NCBI GenBank assembly: GCA_016764915.1
Contig: JAESQY010000033.1
Coordinates: 1 to 64,000, forward strand
Reading direction: 5' to 3'
DNA from: Aliivibrio sp.
GTDB taxonomy: Bacteria; Pseudomonadota; Gammaproteobacteria; Enterobacterales; Vibrionaceae
DNA: 64,000 nt
In this document: positions 48,028-59,895 of the stretch, piece after piece
Numbering within the stretch: the first letter of the stretch is position 1
Layout of the letters: each line of letters starts with the position of its first letter
Translations under genes and position numbers: made by a program
Notes under the pieces: model-generated
What the model saw: only the letters and a program-made list of their open reading frames with translations
The model's database searches: none
What the model was told of the DNA's origin: nothing

Positions 48028-49781
48028 AAATATTGAGCAAAAAAAAGAAGAAAAACAGTAATAAACGTATGACCAAAGCGCCTCCTACTCTTATTCAGTG
48101 GCGCTTTGGTGTTATCGTTTTCTTTATTTTTCTTTCTATGGCTCTATTGATCGCCCGAGCGGGTTATATTCAAATCATTGAGCCTGAGTCGTTGATCCAA
48201 CAGGGTGATATGCGATCCATAAGAGTAAAATCCCTTCCTTCTGCACGTGGAATAATCTCAGATAGAAACAACGAACAATTGGCGGTGAGTGTACCCGTTC
48301 AAGCGGTTTGGGCTGATCCGGTTACCATCTATAAAAATGGGGGATTAGCTGAGCTGCAACGTTGGTATGCATTAGCTGACGTACTTGGAATTAAAAGAAA
48401 AAGTCTGATTGCTAAAATTGAAAAAAATAAAAAAAGACGTTTCGTTTATCTTCAGCGACAAGTTAGTCCTGCTATGTCCGCTTATATCCAAAAATTGAAA
48501 CTCGCAGGAATTGGCCTTAAAGATGAATCCCGTCGTTACTACCCAAGTGGCGAGGTCAGTGCTCATGTTATCGGGGTCACAGGCATTGATGGCCATGGTT
48601 TAGAAGGTGTTGAACGCAGTTATGATGGTTGGTTAACTGGTGAGCCAGGCAGGAGAACCGTACGTAAAGATCGTTATGGACGTGTTGTTGAAAATATATC
48701 TTTAAAAAAACGTGAAGAGGGAAAACCACTTACTTTAAGTATCGACCAACGGCTCCAGGCTATTTCATACCGAGCGATTAAACAGGCAGTTGCCGATTAT
48801 CGCGCAATGTCAGGGTCTGTGATTATTATTGATGTACACACTGGTGAAGTATTAACCATGGTTAATGCGCCTTCATACAATCCTAATAATCGAAGTGAAT
48901 TACAAAGCTTTAGAATGCGTAATCGTACTATTACCGATTCGATGGAGCCGGGCTCAACGGTTAAACCATTTGTTGTCCTATCGGCATTAGAAACCAATAC
49001 TGCTGATTTGAATACTGTAATTGATACTGGTAACGGCATGATGCAGTTGGGCGGGAGTCGAGTACGAGATAGTGTTAAAGTTGGCAAAGCAGATCTTACT
49101 ACCATCTTGAAAAAATCCAGTAATATTGGCGTAGCGACGCTTGCGCTCAATATGCCACTACAAGATCTTTTGGCTACGTACAATGCGATGGGTTTAGGTG
49201 AAGAGTCTGGATTAAGTCTCATTGGTGAGGCGAGCGGTATTTTTCCAAATCGTCGCCGTTGGTCAAAATTTGAGATAGCGACACTCGCTTTTGGTTATGG
49301 TTTGTCGGTGACTCCAATTCAACTTGCACATGCCTACGCAACGTTAGGGGCTTATGGCAAGCTGCGACCTCTTTCAATTCTAAAAGTTACAGGTGATATC
49401 CCTGGTAAGCAGGTGGTAGACGAAGCCAATGCTCGCGCTGTTCTTATGATGTTAGAAACCGTCACTCAAAAAGGAGGTACGGCAACCAAAGCCGCAGTAC
49501 CTGGTTATCGAGTGGCTGCAAAAACAGGAACATCGAGAAAAGCAGCAAAAGGTGGCTACAGTGATGAGTATATGACCATCACTGCAGGCGTTGCTCCAGT
49601 CAGTGATCCTCAAATTGCACTGGTTGTGGTGATTAATGAACCTCAAGGCGATCAATATTATGCGGGTCAAGTCGCCGCACCAGTATTTAGTGAAGTATTA
49701 AAAAGTGCTCTGCAGATATTGAATATCGCCCCTGATGAAAAGAGTGTTCAGCACCTCAATATTGTTAATACAAGAGAGTAA
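48024..49781 (+). CDS. ftsI: Septal peptidoglycan transpeptidase FtsI (PBP3)
   Basis: Cross-links septal peptidoglycan with FtsW. Single N-terminal membrane helix (about 28-48), pedestal domain ([15 protein letters not shown]), then the penicillin-binding domain with Ser311-Thr-Val-Lys314, SSN (near 365) and KTGT (near 499). 585 residues. A run of lysines ([10 protein letters not shown]) opens the cytoplasmic tail. Overlaps ftsL by 4 nt. Confidence 0.96.
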   Translation: MKILSKKKKKNSNKRMTKAPPTLIQWRFGVIVFFIFLSMALLIARAGYIQIIEPESLIQQGDMRSIRVKSLPSARGIISDRNNEQLAVSVPVQAVWADPVTIYKNGGLAELQRWYALADVLGIKRKSLIAKIEKNKKRRFVYLQRQVSPAMSAYIQKLKLAGIGLKDESRRYYPSGEVSAHVIGVTGIDGHGLEGVERSYDGWLTGEPGRRTVRKDRYGRVVENISLKKREEGKPLTLSIDQRLQAISYRAIKQAVADYRAMSGSVIIIDVHTGEVLTMVNAPSYNPNNRSELQSFRMRNRTITDSMEPGSTVKPFVVLSALETNTADLNTVIDTGNGMMQLGGSRVRDSVKVGKADLTTILKKSSNIGVATLALNMPLQDLLATYNAMGLGEESGLSLIGEASGIFPNRRRWSKFEIATLAFGYGLSVTPIQLAHAYATLGAYGKLRPLSILKVTGDIPGKQVVDEANARAVLMMLETVTQKGGTATKAAVPGYRVAAKTGTSRKAAKGGYSDEYMTITAGVAPVSDPQIALVVVINEPQGDQYYAGQVAAPVFSEVLKSALQILNIAPDEKSVQHLNIVNTRE

Positions 49782-49783
49782 AC

Positions 49784-51283
49784 ATGCCGACTACAACGTT
49801 AAAAAAATTGCTTTCCCCTTGGGTTACTGTCTCGGATGTGAGTGAGATTTCAGATCTAACGGTTGATAGCCGTATTGTCTCTAGTGGATATCTTTTTGTA
49901 GCGATCAAAGGGCATGCTCTAGACGGACGTGATTATATTTCAGCGGCGATAAAGGCAGGAGCAAGTGCAGTGATTGCCGATGCTGATGAGAAGCACCCAC
50001 ATGCGTCAATGGTTACTCAAGATGGCATTAATATTGTTTATATTGAGATGATTAATGAGAAGTTGTCAGCATTAGCGGGGCGTTTTTACCTAGCAGAAAC
50101 GCGAAAAATGAAATTGATAGGTATTACTGGGACTAACGGTAAAACCACCATATCTCAAATTATTGCTCAATGGGCTACACTGCTCGGTCAGCGTGCTGGA
50201 GTGATGGGTACCACAGGGAATGGGTTACTTGATAACTTAAAACCCGCACAAAATACAACGGGCAATGCTATTGAGATTCAGCAGACTCTGTTCGAGCTTG
50301 AGCAAGAAGGCGCTCAGCTAACGGCATTAGAAGTGTCATCTCACGGCTTGGTGCAAGGCCGTATAAAATCCCTGCTTTTTTCAACGGCCGTTTTTACTAA
50401 TTTAAGCCGAGATCATCTTGATTATCATGGAGACATGACGCAGTACGGTTTAGCTAAAAAATCACTGTTTACTGAACATCAGTGCTCAGAGGCTATTATC
50501 AATGCGGATGATCCAGTCGGTTATCAGTGGTTAACTGAGCTACCTAGTGCCGTTGCTGTTTCTGTAGAGCAACGAGATCTCTCTGGGCTAAAGGGAAAAA
50601 AATTGTGGGCCAAATCGGTTCAATATTCCACTAAAGGGATTAAATTGGTTATCGATTCGAGTTGGGGGCCTGCTCAGTTCAATGTGCCTTTGATTGGTGC
50701 TTTTAATGCCAGCAACGTGTTATTAGCAATGGCCACGTTGCTAACACAGGGTTTCTCAATGCAACAACTGATTGATACAGCTCCGAAGTTAAGTGCTGTG
50801 ATTGGAAGGATGGAGCTTTTTCAATTAATAGGCAGTAACAGTGCGCCAAAAATTGTGGTTGATTATGCACATACTCCAGATGCATTAGAAAAAGCATTAT
50901 TGGCCCTTCGAGTACATTGTAAAGGTAAACTTTGGTGCCTTGTTGGCTGTGGTGGGGCACGGGATGTTGGTAAAAGACCCATGATGGCCGAGATTGCAGA
51001 ACGATTAGCGGATCACGTCATTTTAACCGATGACAATCCCCGTACTGAAGATCCCAAACGTATTATTGATGACATGTTAGCCGGTGTGATTAATCCTAAC
51101 GCTATTTCTGTTGAGCATAATCGTTTTGAAGCCTGCCAATTGGCCTTAAAAGGAGCGAGTGCGGATGATATTATTCTGTTAGCAGGCAAAGGGCATGAAG
51201 ATTACCAAGTGTTTGCTAGTGGTAATGTTCACTATTCCGATCGAGAGACAGCAGCCCGGTTGTTGCAAGAGATAACATCATGA
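49784..51283 (+). CDS. murE: UDP-MurNAc-L-Ala-D-Glu:meso-DAP ligase MurE
   Basis: Adds meso-diaminopimelate to the cell wall precursor. Mur ligase with [19 protein letters not shown]-terminal domain, ATP loop [10 protein letters not shown] and the DAP-specific DNPRTEDP (DNPR) motif. 499 residues. Two bases after ftsI and overlapping murF by 4 nt. Confidence 0.96.
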   Translation: MPTTTLKKLLSPWVTVSDVSEISDLTVDSRIVSSGYLFVAIKGHALDGRDYISAAIKAGASAVIADADEKHPHASMVTQDGINIVYIEMINEKLSALAGRFYLAETRKMKLIGITGTNGKTTISQIIAQWATLLGQRAGVMGTTGNGLLDNLKPAQNTTGNAIEIQQTLFELEQEGAQLTALEVSSHGLVQGRIKSLLFSTAVFTNLSRDHLDYHGDMTQYGLAKKSLFTEHQCSEAIINADDPVGYQWLTELPSAVAVSVEQRDLSGLKGKKLWAKSVQYSTKGIKLVIDSSWGPAQFNVPLIGAFNASNVLLAMATLLTQGFSMQQLIDTAPKLSAVIGRMELFQLIGSNSAPKIVVDYAHTPDALEKALLALRVHCKGKLWCLVGCGGARDVGKRPMMAEIAERLADHVILTDDNPRTEDPKRIIDDMLAGVINPNAISVEHNRFEACQLALKGASADDIILLAGKGHEDYQVFASGNVHYSDRETAARLLQEITS

Positions 51284-52641
51284 TCCCTTTTACTTTAAGC
51301 GATGTAGCTCCGATATTAGATGCAGAATTAGTTGGTAATGACACGGTTATTGGTCATGTATCTACCGATACCCGTGACATTCAGTTAAATGGACTGTTTG
51401 TTGCTCTTATTGGTGAACGATTTGATGCTCATGATTTCTGTCACCAAGCGGTAAGCAACGGTGTCAGTGCGTTGTTAGTCAGTAAGCCACTTGATTTAGC
51501 GGTGCCTCAACTAGTGGTGAGTGATACAAAAATTGCTTTAGGCCAGTTAGGGGCATGGATACATCAACAATCAAGCTCTCTCACTGTGGCGCTAACGGGA
51601 AGTTGCGGAAAAACGACGGTTAAAGAGATGCTGGCTGAAATATTGCAATTAAAAGGCAAGGTACTAGCAACCGCCGGTAATTTTAATAATGAGATAGGGG
51701 TTCCGTTAACACTGTTAAGAAGCCAGCCGCAAGATGATTACTCTATTATTGAACTGGGTGCTAACCATCTCAATGAAATTGCCTATACCACACAGTTGGT
51801 TAAGCCTGATATTGCCCTTATCAATAACATCGCAGCCGCACATTTAGAAGGGTTCGGGTCTTTGCAGGGCGTTGGTAAAGCTAAAGGTGAAATCTTTCAA
51901 GGATTGAGTACAGGTGGTCATGCGGTCATTAATGCAGACAGCTGTGATATGGATCAGTGGCAAGCTATTTTAAAAGGTAAAAGTGTGACCTTTTTCTCTT
52001 TGAACAATCCACAAACAGACGTCTATGGGACTAATATTGTTATTAATCACCAAGGGGAAACCAGTTTTACGCTGCACACTCCAAAAGGTGACGTTGATAT
52101 TAACTTGAATGTGGTAGGAAAACATAATATATCCAACGCACTAGCAGCTGCGGCACTTGCAACGTTAGCCAATGCAACCCTAGCTGAGATTAAACAAGGG
52201 TTAGAGAGTGTATTGAATGTTAAAGGGCGGGTTGAGGTAATCAAACTCACTGAAAGGTTAACCTTGATTGATGACTCTTATAACGCCAGTGTTCCTGCGA
52301 TGAAGTCAGCCGCTGAATTATTAAGCAGCTTTCAAGGCCAACGATGGCTTGTTTTGGGCTATATGGCTGAATTAGGTGTAGAAAGCCTTGCACTTCACCG
52401 CCAAGTTGGTGAATATGCTGCTCAGTTTGATTTTGAGCAAGTCGTCACCTTTGGCTCTGATAGCAAAATAATCAGTGAACTTTGTAGTGGAATACACTTC
52501 GATTGCCGTGCAGCGTTGATCGAGTATCTATTACAGCAATTAGATAAACAGAATAACAATGAGGTTACCGTGTTGGTAAAAGGCGCAAACAGTTCTCGCA
52601 TGAGTGACGTTGTGAAGGCTCTTAAGGAGAGTAATAAATGA
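51280..52641 (+). CDS. murF: UDP-MurNAc-tripeptide:D-Ala-D-Ala ligase MurF
   Basis: Completes the pentapeptide precursor. ATP loop [32 protein letters not shown], and [13 protein letters not shown]. 453 residues. Overlaps murE and mraY by 4 nt each. Confidence 0.95.
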   Translation: MIPFTLSDVAPILDAELVGNDTVIGHVSTDTRDIQLNGLFVALIGERFDAHDFCHQAVSNGVSALLVSKPLDLAVPQLVVSDTKIALGQLGAWIHQQSSSLTVALTGSCGKTTVKEMLAEILQLKGKVLATAGNFNNEIGVPLTLLRSQPQDDYSIIELGANHLNEIAYTTQLVKPDIALINNIAAAHLEGFGSLQGVGKAKGEIFQGLSTGGHAVINADSCDMDQWQAILKGKSVTFFSLNNPQTDVYGTNIVINHQGETSFTLHTPKGDVDINLNVVGKHNISNALAAAALATLANATLAEIKQGLESVLNVKGRVEVIKLTERLTLIDDSYNASVPAMKSAAELLSSFQGQRWLVLGYMAELGVESLALHRQVGEYAAQFDFEQVVTFGSDSKIISELCSGIHFDCRAALIEYLLQQLDKQNNNEVTVLVKGANSSRMSDVVKALKESNK

Positions 52642-53720
52642 TCATCTGGCTAGCGAACATATTAGAGCAGTATTTTCCGTTTTTTCGACTTTTCGAATAT
52701 CTCTCTTTTCGAGCAATAATCAGTGTGATTACTGCACTTGTCTTCTCTTTATGGTTTGGTCCAAAGTTGATTAGTTATTTGCAAAAAATGCAGATTGGTC
52801 AAGTGGTTAGAGATGACGGGCCAGAATCTCATTTTAGCAAACGTGGAACCCCTACTATGGGAGGGGTGATGATACTTTTTGCTATTGGTTTGACCGTTCT
52901 GTTATGGGCAGATCTTAGTAACCCATATGTATGGGCAGTGTTGTTTGTTCTGTTTAGTTATGGAGCAATAGGATTTGTTGATGACTATCGTAAGGTGGTT
53001 CGCAAAGACACTGACGGTTTAATCGCGCGCTGGAAGTTTTTCTGGCAATCGGCCATTGCGTTAATCATGGCGTTTGCTTTATATACATATGGTAAAGACA
53101 CGGCGGCGACTCAGCTCGTGGTTCCATTTTTCAAAGATGTTATGCCTCAACTTGGCCTTTTTTATATCGTGTTGACCTACTTTGTCATTGTTGGCACCAG
53201 TAATGCCGTTAATTTGACCGATGGTCTTGATGGATTAGCGATCATGCCGACCATTTTTGTGGCCACCGGTTTTGCTATTGTTGCTTGGGCGACAGGTAAT
53301 GTTAACTATGCCGCTTACCTTCATATCCCTTATATAAAAGAGAGCAGTGAGTTGGTGATAGTCTGTGCCGCTATTGTGGGTGCTGGCCTTGGGTTTTTGT
53401 GGTTTAACACATACCCTGCTCAAGTCTTCATGGGCGATGTGGGATCCCTTGCGTTAGGCGGTGCACTCGGGACGATTGCGGTGTTAGTACGTCAAGAATT
53501 CTTGCTGGTGATCATGGGCGGCGTATTTGTGATGGAAACCGTTTCCGTTATTCTTCAAGTTGGCTCCTATAAACTGCGAGGTCAGCGCATCTTTCGGATG
53601 GCACCCATTCATCACCATTATGAGTTAAAAGGCTGGCCGGAACCTCGTGTTATCGTTCGTTTTTGGATCATCTCTATGATTCTTATGCTGATCGGACTGG
53701 CTACGCTGAAGGTACGTTAA
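52638..53720 (+). CDS. mraY: Phospho-MurNAc-pentapeptide transferase MraY
   Basis: Transfers the precursor to undecaprenyl phosphate, making lipid I. 360 residues, about ten membrane segments. [29 protein letters not shown] (catalytic Asp) and [12 protein letters not shown] are all present. Uses carrier recycled by UppP. Two bases before murD. Confidence 0.96.
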   Translation: MIIWLANILEQYFPFFRLFEYLSFRAIISVITALVFSLWFGPKLISYLQKMQIGQVVRDDGPESHFSKRGTPTMGGVMILFAIGLTVLLWADLSNPYVWAVLFVLFSYGAIGFVDDYRKVVRKDTDGLIARWKFFWQSAIALIMAFALYTYGKDTAATQLVVPFFKDVMPQLGLFYIVLTYFVIVGTSNAVNLTDGLDGLAIMPTIFVATGFAIVAWATGNVNYAAYLHIPYIKESSELVIVCAAIVGAGLGFLWFNTYPAQVFMGDVGSLALGGALGTIAVLVRQEFLLVIMGGVFVMETVSVILQVGSYKLRGQRIFRMAPIHHHYELKGWPEPRVIVRFWIISMILMLIGLATLKVR

Positions 53721-53722
53721 CA

Positions 53723-55069
53723 ATGCAAGGTTTGGCTGGGGTAAAACAGGTTGTTGTTGTCGGGTTAGGCGTGACGGGGTTGTCAGTCATACGTCATCTT
53801 CAGCGTCAACCACAGCCGTTAACAATTCGAGTGATCGATACACGTCTTTCCCCTCCCGGACTTGAACAGATTTCTGGTGATGTAGAGGTTCACAGTGGAA
53901 GCTGGAATATTGAGTGGTTATTGGGTGCGGATCTTATTGTCGCCAATCCAGGTATTGCACTCTCAAGCCCAGAGCTTGTCACTGCTCAACAAGCGGGAAT
54001 CTCAATTATTGGGGACATAGAGTTGTTTGCCTGGTCCGTTAAGGTGCCGGTAATCGCGATCACTGGCTCTAATGGTAAAAGTACTGTCACCGATTTAACG
54101 GGTGAAATGGCAAAATCAGCTGGTATTAAAACGGCCATTGGTGGCAATATTGGTTATGCGGCCTTGGATCTTCTTGAACAAGATGCTGAACTTTACGTAT
54201 TGGAGTTATCGAGTTTTCAATTAGAGACAACATCATCCTTACGCCTAAAAGCGGCAGCATTTCTAAATCTATCTGAAGACCATATGGATAGATACGAAGG
54301 GATGAGTGATTATCGTCGAGCAAAATTACGAATCTTTGATCATGCAGATGTCTGTATTGTGAACCGTGAAGATAAACAAACCTCCCCAGACACACCACGA
54401 AATACCGTTAGTTTTGGTTTAGATTCAAATCATGAGTATGGTGTGATGTTGATTGATGGACAGGAGTGGCTGTGCAAAGGTGACCGTCCGATCATTACCT
54501 GTAGTGAGATAGGATTAGTTGGCCGACACAATGTGGCCAACTGCTTAGTCGCCATTGCCTTGATTGACGCTGCGGGTATTGATTGTTTTAATGCTGTATC
54601 TGCTATCAAAACTTACCACGGGCTGGCACATCGATGTCAGGTTGTGGTTAATAGTAATGGTGTGCGTTGGGTTAATGACTCGAAAGCGACCAATGTTGCG
54701 AGTACGAAAGCAGCACTTTCTGGATTGCAATTGGATGGTACATTGCATCTACTGGTTGGTGGTGATGGCAAAGGCGCTGATTTCTCTGAACTGAAAGAGT
54801 TGCTCACTCCGTTAAAACTACAACTTCACTGTTACGGCGCTGATGGAGAGGTCTTTATCCCTTTACATGAAAGCGCAAAACGTTGGAAATCTATTGAAGA
54901 GGTTATAAAGTCAATCACTCCTCACCTGCAATCTGGTGATATTGTGATGTTATCTCCTGCTTGTGCCAGTTTTGATCAGTTTACCAACTTTATGGCCAGA
55001 GGTGATGAGTTTACCCGTTTAGCAAAACTTTATTCAGGTGATATCAATTGTGAACAGCACTCGATTTAA
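53723..55069 (+). CDS. murD: UDP-MurNAc-L-Ala:D-Glu ligase MurD
   Basis: Adds D-glutamate to the precursor. ATP loop [21 protein letters not shown] and [13 protein letters not shown]. The frame is open back to 53663 inside mraY, but ATG 53723 ([19 protein letters not shown]) gives 448 residues, as in relatives, and sits directly after the mraY stop. Confidence 0.95.
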   Translation: MQGLAGVKQVVVVGLGVTGLSVIRHLQRQPQPLTIRVIDTRLSPPGLEQISGDVEVHSGSWNIEWLLGADLIVANPGIALSSPELVTAQQAGISIIGDIELFAWSVKVPVIAITGSNGKSTVTDLTGEMAKSAGIKTAIGGNIGYAALDLLEQDAELYVLELSSFQLETTSSLRLKAAAFLNLSEDHMDRYEGMSDYRRAKLRIFDHADVCIVNREDKQTSPDTPRNTVSFGLDSNHEYGVMLIDGQEWLCKGDRPIITCSEIGLVGRHNVANCLVAIALIDAAGIDCFNAVSAIKTYHGLAHRCQVVVNSNGVRWVNDSKATNVASTKAALSGLQLDGTLHLLVGGDGKGADFSELKELLTPLKLQLHCYGADGEVFIPLHESAKRWKSIEEVIKSITPHLQSGDIVMLSPACASFDQFTNFMARGDEFTRLAKLYSGDINCEQHSI

Positions 55070-56270
55070 TTCTGTAGTAGAGAAAACAAGAGCTTGGGTG
55101 CTGAATCCATCTCCTAAAGTGATGTTTGATCGTCAACTGATTTGGCTCTCTTTGGGCCTAATGTTTACAGGGTTGATAATGGTTTCATCAGCGTCATTCC
55201 CTATCAGTACCCGTTTAACAGGGCAGCCTTTTCATTTTATGTTCAGGCACATGTTCCTTCTGGTGTTAGCCTTAATAGCGGCATCCATGGTCGTGAGAAT
55301 TAAGCTGGAAACCTGGTTTAAATACAGTTCTCATCTGTTGTTGATATCAATACTGCTATTGATTGCCGTGCTCTTAGTGGGGCGATCGGTTAATGGCGCT
55401 GCTCGTTGGTTGCCTCTTGGTATTTTTAACTTACAGCCAGCAGAAATTACCAAGCTCTCTCTGTTTATCTTTATATCGGGCTATTTGGTCAGAAGGCATG
55501 GTGAAGTAAGAGAAACATTTAGAGGGTTTGTTAAACCGTTAGCCGTCTTTTTATTATTGGCTTTCTTTCTACTGCTCCAGCCTGATTTAGGCACCGTGAT
55601 AGTGATGTTTGTCACCACCGTTGGTATGTTATTTATTGCGGGCGCAAAACTGTGGCAGTTTATTGCTTTGGTGGTGGGTGGAAGCTCATTAGTGGTGGTG
55701 TTGATTCTAGCCGAACCCTATCGGATGAGGCGGATAACGGCCTTTCTTGACCCATGGCAGGACCCATTTGGTAGCGGCTATCAGTTAACTCAGTCATTAA
55801 TGGCTTTCGGTCGAGGGCATTGGTTTGGGCAGGGGCTAGGTAATTCTATTCAAAAGCTGGAGTATTTGCCTGAGGCTCATACTGATTTTGTGTTTGCTGT
55901 AGTGGCAGAAGAGTTAGGATTTATCGGTGTCTGCTTAATATTGATCATGATATTTTCCTTAGTGTTTAAAGCACTTTTTATTGGCAAGCGCTGTTTAGAG
56001 CAAGAGCAGCTATTTGGCGGTTTTCTTGCTTTCGGCATTGGTATTTGGTTTGCTTTCCAAACACTGGTTAATGTGGGTGCTTCTGCGGGTATTGTTCCGA
56101 CCAAAGGGCTGACTTTACCCTTGATAAGTTATGGGGGGTCGAGCTTGATAATCATGTCAGTGGCAGTCGCAATTTTACTGAGAATAGATTATGAATACCG
56201 CTTACACATTGCAGGTGGTAATATCCGAAATTCAGAGCTGAAAGATGGTGATGATGGCAGTTCCTCTTGA
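55050..56270 (+). CDS. ftsW: Septal peptidoglycan polymerase FtsW (SEDS family)
   Basis: Glycosyltransferase that polymerises septal glycan with FtsI. Ten membrane segments, [51 protein letters not shown] and the SYGGSS ending. Start GTG 55050 is preferred over GTG 55038: AGGTG lies nine bases before it, and the N-terminus ([16 protein letters not shown]) fits vibrio FtsW. 406 residues. Overlaps murD by 20 nt. Confidence 0.93.
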   Translation: MNSTRFNSVVEKTRAWVLNPSPKVMFDRQLIWLSLGLMFTGLIMVSSASFPISTRLTGQPFHFMFRHMFLLVLALIAASMVVRIKLETWFKYSSHLLLISILLLIAVLLVGRSVNGAARWLPLGIFNLQPAEITKLSLFIFISGYLVRRHGEVRETFRGFVKPLAVFLLLAFFLLLQPDLGTVIVMFVTTVGMLFIAGAKLWQFIALVVGGSSLVVVLILAEPYRMRRITAFLDPWQDPFGSGYQLTQSLMAFGRGHWFGQGLGNSIQKLEYLPEAHTDFVFAVVAEELGFIGVCLILIMIFSLVFKALFIGKRCLEQEQLFGGFLAFGIGIWFAFQTLVNVGASAGIVPTKGLTLPLISYGGSSLIIMSVAVAILLRIDYEYRLHIAGGNIRNSELKDGDDGSSS

Positions 56271-56288
56271 TTTTACGAAGGCTATTAA

Positions 56289-57371
56289 ATGAAACAAGAC
56301 AGTGATAAAAACAGCGCCAATAAGCGTCTTTTAGTCATGGCTGGTGGAACGGGTGGTCATGTATTTCCAGGGTTAGCTGTCGCCAAACAGTTGCAACAAC
56401 AAAGCTGGCAGATACGCTGGCTTGGTACGCCAGATCGTATGGAAGCGGATCTTGTACCTAAACATGGAATTGATATTGATTTCATCCGAGTTAAAGGTCT
56501 ACGTGGTCAAGGGCTTAAAAAATTATTAGTGGCACCGTTTCAAATTTGTGCTGCAATACTTCAAGCAAAAAAATACATTAAAGCATGGCAGCCAGATGTG
56601 GTGCTCGGGATGGGGGGCTATGTTAGTGGCCCTGGAGGAGTTGCCGCGTGGATATTGGGTATTCCTGTGGTTCTGCATGAGCAAAATGCAGTGGCGGGTT
56701 TAACAAATTTATGGTTATCAAAAATTGCCAAACGAGTTATGCAAGCTTTTCCTGGAGCATTCCCTCTAGCTGATGTCGTTGGAAACCCAGTTCGAGAAGA
56801 TGTCTGCCAACTTGATAATCCTACACGTCGGTTTGAGAATCGAGATGGACCCATTCGAATTTTGGTGATGGGAGGGAGTCAAGGGGCAAGAATTTTGAAC
56901 ACCACCCTTCCTAAGACCGCCGCTTTATTAGGTGAGAAAGTGGTAATATGGCATCAAGTTGGAAAAGGTAATTTAGAGTCAGTAGAGAATGCCTATCAGC
57001 AGCAAGAGTACCACAGCGCTAAAGTAACTGAATTTATTGATGATGTCGCGCAAGCTTACCAATGGGCTGATTTATTAGTGTGTCGCTCTGGAGCATTGAC
57101 CGTATCAGAAGTGTCTGCGGCAGGGGTTGGCTCTATTTTTGTTCCATTTATGCATAAAGATCGCCAGCAAGCACTTAATGCCGATCATCTGGTAAGATGT
57201 GGGGCTGCAAAAATGATTGAACAGCAAGTTCTAACAGAAAAAAAACTTGCAGATATGATCACCGAGTTTGATCGAGAAGTGCTGATGAACATGGCTCAAA
57301 AGGCAAGAGAAGCAGCAATAATTGATGCTGATGTGCGAGTTGCCGACGCAATTAAAGCCCTAGTTAAGTAG
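56289..57371 (+). CDS. murG: UDP-GlcNAc:lipid I GlcNAc transferase MurG
   Basis: Makes lipid II on the inner face of the membrane. [14 protein letters not shown] loop, [25 protein letters not shown], the second G loop [10 protein letters not shown], and [13 protein letters not shown]. 360 residues. Confidence 0.96.
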   Translation: MKQDSDKNSANKRLLVMAGGTGGHVFPGLAVAKQLQQQSWQIRWLGTPDRMEADLVPKHGIDIDFIRVKGLRGQGLKKLLVAPFQICAAILQAKKYIKAWQPDVVLGMGGYVSGPGGVAAWILGIPVVLHEQNAVAGLTNLWLSKIAKRVMQAFPGAFPLADVVGNPVREDVCQLDNPTRRFENRDGPIRILVMGGSQGARILNTTLPKTAALLGEKVVIWHQVGKGNLESVENAYQQQEYHSAKVTEFIDDVAQAYQWADLLVCRSGALTVSEVSAAGVGSIFVPFMHKDRQQALNADHLVRCGAAKMIEQQVLTEKKLADMITEFDREVLMNMAQKAREAAIIDADVRVADAIKALVK

Positions 57372-57388
57372 TGGTTACTTATTTTTAA

Positions 57389-57411
57389 TTTAAGCGATTG
57401 AATCGCTTAAA
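57389..57411. repeat. Near-perfect palindrome between murG and murC
   Basis: TTTAAGCGATT and AATCGCTTAAA, 11-bp perfect arms around one G, in the 66-bp murG-murC gap. As RNA it would form a 9-bp stem with a tight loop. No T run follows. Confidence 0.5.
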
Positions 57412-57437
57412 AGTGATGAACTGATGAGAATAAATAG

Positions 57438-58898
57438 ATGACAACAGAACAGAAATTACAATTAGCTCAAATTAGAACTATGGTGCCAGAGATGCGCCGA
57501 GTTGAGTGTATTCACTTTGTTGGGATCGGGGGTGCTGGCATGAGCGGCATTGCTGAAGTTCTGTTGAATGAAGGTTACCGTATTAGTGGCTCAGACCTTG
57601 GTAGTAATCCCGTTACTGAGCGTTTAAGTTCTCTCGGTGTTGAAATTTTCATTGGCCATCAAACTGACAATGTTAGTCAAGCAAGTGTGGTGGTTGCTTC
57701 GACAGCTATTGATCCCAGTAACCCAGAAATTGTTGCCGCTAAAGAGAGACGAATTCCTGTTGTTCGCCGCGCTGAAATGTTGGCTGAGTTAATGCGCTAC
57801 CGACATGGCATTGCTGTTGCCGGGACTCATGGTAAGACAACGACTACCGCACTCGTTACTCAGATCTATTCAGAGGCGGGTCTTGATCCTACTTTTGTTA
57901 ATGGCGGTTTGGTGAAAAGTGCAGGTACAAACGCTCGTTTAGGTTCAAGCCGATTTTTGATTGCTGAAGCGGATGGGAGTGATGCGTCATTCCTGCACCT
58001 TCAACCTATGGTTAGTATCGTGACAAACATTGAAGCCGATCATATGGAAACTTATGGCGGTGACTTTGAGAAGTTGAAGCAAACCTTTATTGATTTTCTA
58101 CATAACTTGCCTTTTTACGGCCAAGCTGTCATGTGTATTGATGATCCTGTTGTACGTGAACTCATTCCTAAAGTCAGTCGACAAGTGATTACATATGGAT
58201 TCTCTGAAGATGCGGATGTACGTCTGGTTGATTATATTCAAAAAGGTCAGCAGGGACTATTTACTGTAAAACGCAAAGGGAAAAAAGATCTTAAGATTAC
58301 ATTGAATGTTGCCGGGCAGCACAATGCTCTTAATGCAACGGCTGCGATTGCAGTTGCAACTGAAGAGGATGTTGAAGATAGCGCGATACTGAGAGCGTTA
58401 GAACTTTTTGAAGGTACGAGCCGTCGTTTTGACCATCTCGGAGAATTTGATACTGGCAAAGGGAGTGTCATGTTGGTTGATGACTATGGTCACCACCCAA
58501 CAGAAGTTGATGTAACGGTTAAAGCCGCACGTGCAGGCTGGCCAGAAAAACGATTAGTGATGATTTTTCAACCTCACAGATACAGTCGAACCCGAGATCT
58601 TTTTGATGACTTCACCAATGTACTTGAAAATGTCGATGTTTTGATTATGCTAGATGTTTATTCTGCAGGGGAGACTCCGATCCCAGGTGCTAACAGCCGA
58701 GATTTATGCAGAAGTATTCGTAATCGTGGCAAAATTGATCCAATCTTTGCCACAAATATAGAGATGCTGCCATCAATTTTGACCAATGTAATTCAAGATG
58801 GAGACCTATTGCTGACACAGGGCGCTGGAGATATTGGTAAAGTGGCCAAGAAATTAGCTGATCTTCAACTTGATATGCACATGATGGAGCATCATTAG
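57438..58898 (+). CDS. murC: UDP-MurNAc:L-Ala ligase MurC
   Basis: First Mur ligase, adding L-alanine to UDP-MurNAc. [17 protein letters not shown] start, ATP loop [43 protein letters not shown]. 486 residues. ddl does not follow, as is usual in vibrios. Confidence 0.96.
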   Translation: MTTEQKLQLAQIRTMVPEMRRVECIHFVGIGGAGMSGIAEVLLNEGYRISGSDLGSNPVTERLSSLGVEIFIGHQTDNVSQASVVVASTAIDPSNPEIVAAKERRIPVVRRAEMLAELMRYRHGIAVAGTHGKTTTTALVTQIYSEAGLDPTFVNGGLVKSAGTNARLGSSRFLIAEADGSDASFLHLQPMVSIVTNIEADHMETYGGDFEKLKQTFIDFLHNLPFYGQAVMCIDDPVVRELIPKVSRQVITYGFSEDADVRLVDYIQKGQQGLFTVKRKGKKDLKITLNVAGQHNALNATAAIAVATEEDVEDSAILRALELFEGTSRRFDHLGEFDTGKGSVMLVDDYGHHPTEVDVTVKAARAGWPEKRLVMIFQPHRYSRTRDLFDDFTNVLENVDVLIMLDVYSAGETPIPGANSRDLCRSIRNRGKIDPIFATNIEMLPSILTNVIQDGDLLLTQGAGDIGKVAKKLADLQLDMHMMEHH

Positions 58899-59007
58899 AT
58901 GTTTGATTAGTCTTGTGAACTTAACGCAATGATGTTGTTAAATCATAAGGCTAGTTTATGGTAGTGGCAGACATCGCATTCTGTATAAAGAATATGCAAT
59001 CAATAGT

Positions 59008-59035
59008 TTGATACTCGCGTCGTGGTCAGTATAAT
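59008..59035 (+). promoter_or_regulatory. Strong putative promoter of ftsQAZ
   Basis: TTGATA (one mismatch) and a perfect TATAAT with 16 bases between, in the 220-bp murC-ftsQ gap. Predicted start near 59042, 77 bases before the ftsQ ATG. Confidence 0.65.
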
Positions 59036-59118
59036 CCTTCGACTTATATAAAGACGTTACTGATCAAGTTGTAAAGTTGGTTTATGAATGTTTTAAATGC
59101 ATTGAAGCGTTAGGTGCT

Positions 59119-59895
59119 ATGTTAGAGGCAGTGAATAAACAGCCATTATTAGATAAGCAAAGTCTAATGAAGCACTTACCCGGTGCTGCTTTTTTGATTC
59201 TAGTCATTTTTCTCATCGCTTGGTTGTTATCAGCAACGTTAAGTTGGATGGTTGATGAGCAGCGGTTACCGTTATCAAAACTTATTATTCAAGGTGAGCT
59301 ACATCACGTTAAAAACAGTGATGTACGAGAGGCATTAAAGTCTTTAGATAGCATTGGCACCTTTATGACTCATGATGTTGATCAATTGCAAAATGCACTG
59401 CTTGCACTGCCGTGGATATCTCATGTTTCAGTGAGAAAACAGTGGCCAGATACAATAAAGGTATTTGCCGTGGAGCATCAAGCTGTGGCTATTTGGAATG
59501 ATGATCAGCTGCTAAATGTTAATGGCACTGTCTTTAACGGTAAAGTAACCGAGCTGCTTGAAAATAAAGTATCATTGTATGGACCCAAAGAGAGCAGCCA
59601 CGAAGTCTTAAATGTGTTTAATGAAATTCAGCGACGATTAAAACCATTGTCTGTCTCGCTAAAATCAGTCGCGTTGAGTGACCGTCGGGCGTGGCATATG
59701 GAATTGAGCAACGGAATTCGAATCGAATTAGGGCGTGATGCCCGTAATGAGAGAGTTACTCGTTTTATGGCACTGTATCAACGAATAATTAGCTCTTCTA
59801 GGCCGATCGAGTATATTGATTTGCGTTATGATACTGGCGCAGCGGTTGGTTGGAAGGTCATTCAAGAATTAGAACAAGAGAGTATAAATGAGTAA
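59119..59895 (+). CDS. ftsQ: Cell division protein FtsQ
   Basis: Bitopic scaffold of the divisome. Short cytoplasmic tail, one membrane helix (about 22-44), POTRA domain (SKLIIQGELHHVKNSDVREAL, about 55-125) and beta domain with VRKQWPDTIKVFAVEHQAVAIWN and the end YIDLRYDTGAAVGW. ATG 59119 has TAGG four bases upstream and gives 258 residues; a TTG at 59077 in the same frame has no ribosome binding sequence. Overlaps ftsA by 8 nt. Confidence 0.93.
   Translation: MLEAVNKQPLLDKQSLMKHLPGAAFLILVIFLIAWLLSATLSWMVDEQRLPLSKLIIQGELHHVKNSDVREALKSLDSIGTFMTHDVDQLQNALLALPWISHVSVRKQWPDTIKVFAVEHQAVAIWNDDQLLNVNGTVFNGKVTELLENKVSLYGPKESSHEVLNVFNEIQRRLKPLSVSLKSVALSDRRAWHMELSNGIRIELGRDARNERVTRFMALYQRIISSSRPIEYIDLRYDTGAAVGWKVIQELEQESINE

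Noticed and set aside
58899..59118. Loss of ddl between murC and ftsQ
   Set aside because: Absence of ddl at this place is usual in vibrios, so it is not a feature of this strain.
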